Below, in pieces: positions 5,428 to 5,542 of a stretch of DNA of 5,542 nucleotides; position 1 is the stretch's first letter; every line of letters starts with the position of its first letter. The position numbers and the translations under genes are program-made. The stretch is from Pseudomonadota bacterium (GTDB taxonomy: Bacteria > Pseudomonadota > Alphaproteobacteria > Acetobacterales > Acetobacteraceae). Location of the stretch: contig JAJZHU010000167.1 of assembly GCA_021798375.1 (NCBI GenBank), positions 1-5,542 on the forward strand, given 5' to 3'. Under the pieces are notes generated by a model that was given only the letters and a program-made list of their open reading frames with translations, had not been told where the DNA came from and ran no database searches.

Positions 5428-5542
5428 ATGACCCCAACTCCGGATTTCCTCGACCACCATCGCCCCGATGTGCCCGATCTGGTGGTGCCGCGCGGCGTGA
5501 CCAGTTTCTACCTGCAAGGCCGCCCGGTACGCGGGCGCCTGG
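5428..5542 (+). CDS. hslO: Hsp33 redox-regulated chaperone, N-terminal fragment (3' end outside window)
   Basis: The first 38 codons, from ATG 5428-5430, are visible and stay open to the window end. The segment VVPRGVTSFYLQGRPVRGRL matches the N-terminal strand of Hsp33, where family members carry 'pF.l...gvRGr.vrL'. Hsp33 is a cytosolic holdase that is activated by oxidation when four C-terminal cysteines release zinc; those cysteines lie outside the window and cannot be checked. The start lies 8 nt after the oxygenase stop, with only a weak purine stretch (gaaag) as ribosome binding site, so translational coupling to the upstream gene is likely. Identification rests on a short stretch. Confidence 0.72.
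   Translation, partial: MTPTPDFLDHHRPDVPDLVVPRGVTSFYLQGRPVRGRL

Overview
The window looks like a chromosomal segment of a GC-rich alphaproteobacterium, perhaps of the Rhodospirillales. This rests on protein character, codon use and G+C content; no rRNA or other marker gene is present. It holds five complete protein genes plus a sixth whose start is uncertain, counted here as complete, and two genes cut by the window edges. No tRNA, rRNA, CRISPR array, transposase or integrase is visible.

Layout. At the left edge, on the + strand, is the C-terminal third of diaminopimelate decarboxylase (lysA). Four consecutive minus-strand genes follow. In their own order of transcription, from right to left, they are zapE (an AFG1-like ATPase of cell division), a cell-wall-hydrolase-like protein with a Cys-rich N-terminus, a membrane-anchored PQQ-type beta-propeller protein, and a small ParB-like (ParBc_2-type) protein. 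The last one overlaps lysA tail to tail. Divergent from zapE on the + strand are a small 2-oxoglutarate/Fe(II) oxygenase-like gene and, 8 nt after it, the start of Hsp33 (hslO), cut by the right edge.

How the genes relate. lysA, zapE and hslO are ordinary core genes. The accessory part is roughly 1130-3430: the hydrolase-like and beta-propeller genes are separated by only 15 nt, which contain a good ribosome binding site, so they are probably one transcript. A plausible promoter lies upstream (3416-3445). A long hairpin, whose stem contains the beta-propeller stop codon, lies at the distal end (1190-1237). The beta-propeller gene is clearly poorer in G+C than the core genes, which suggests acquisition from elsewhere. 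Lack of a signal peptide on the hydrolase-like protein and the membrane anchor on its partner invite a toxin-immunity or envelope-remodelling reading, but this is inference only.

The most unusual non-coding stretch is 1158-1237. It has four direct AATTAC copies and one inverted copy, able to form two mutually exclusive stems around the end of the beta-propeller gene.
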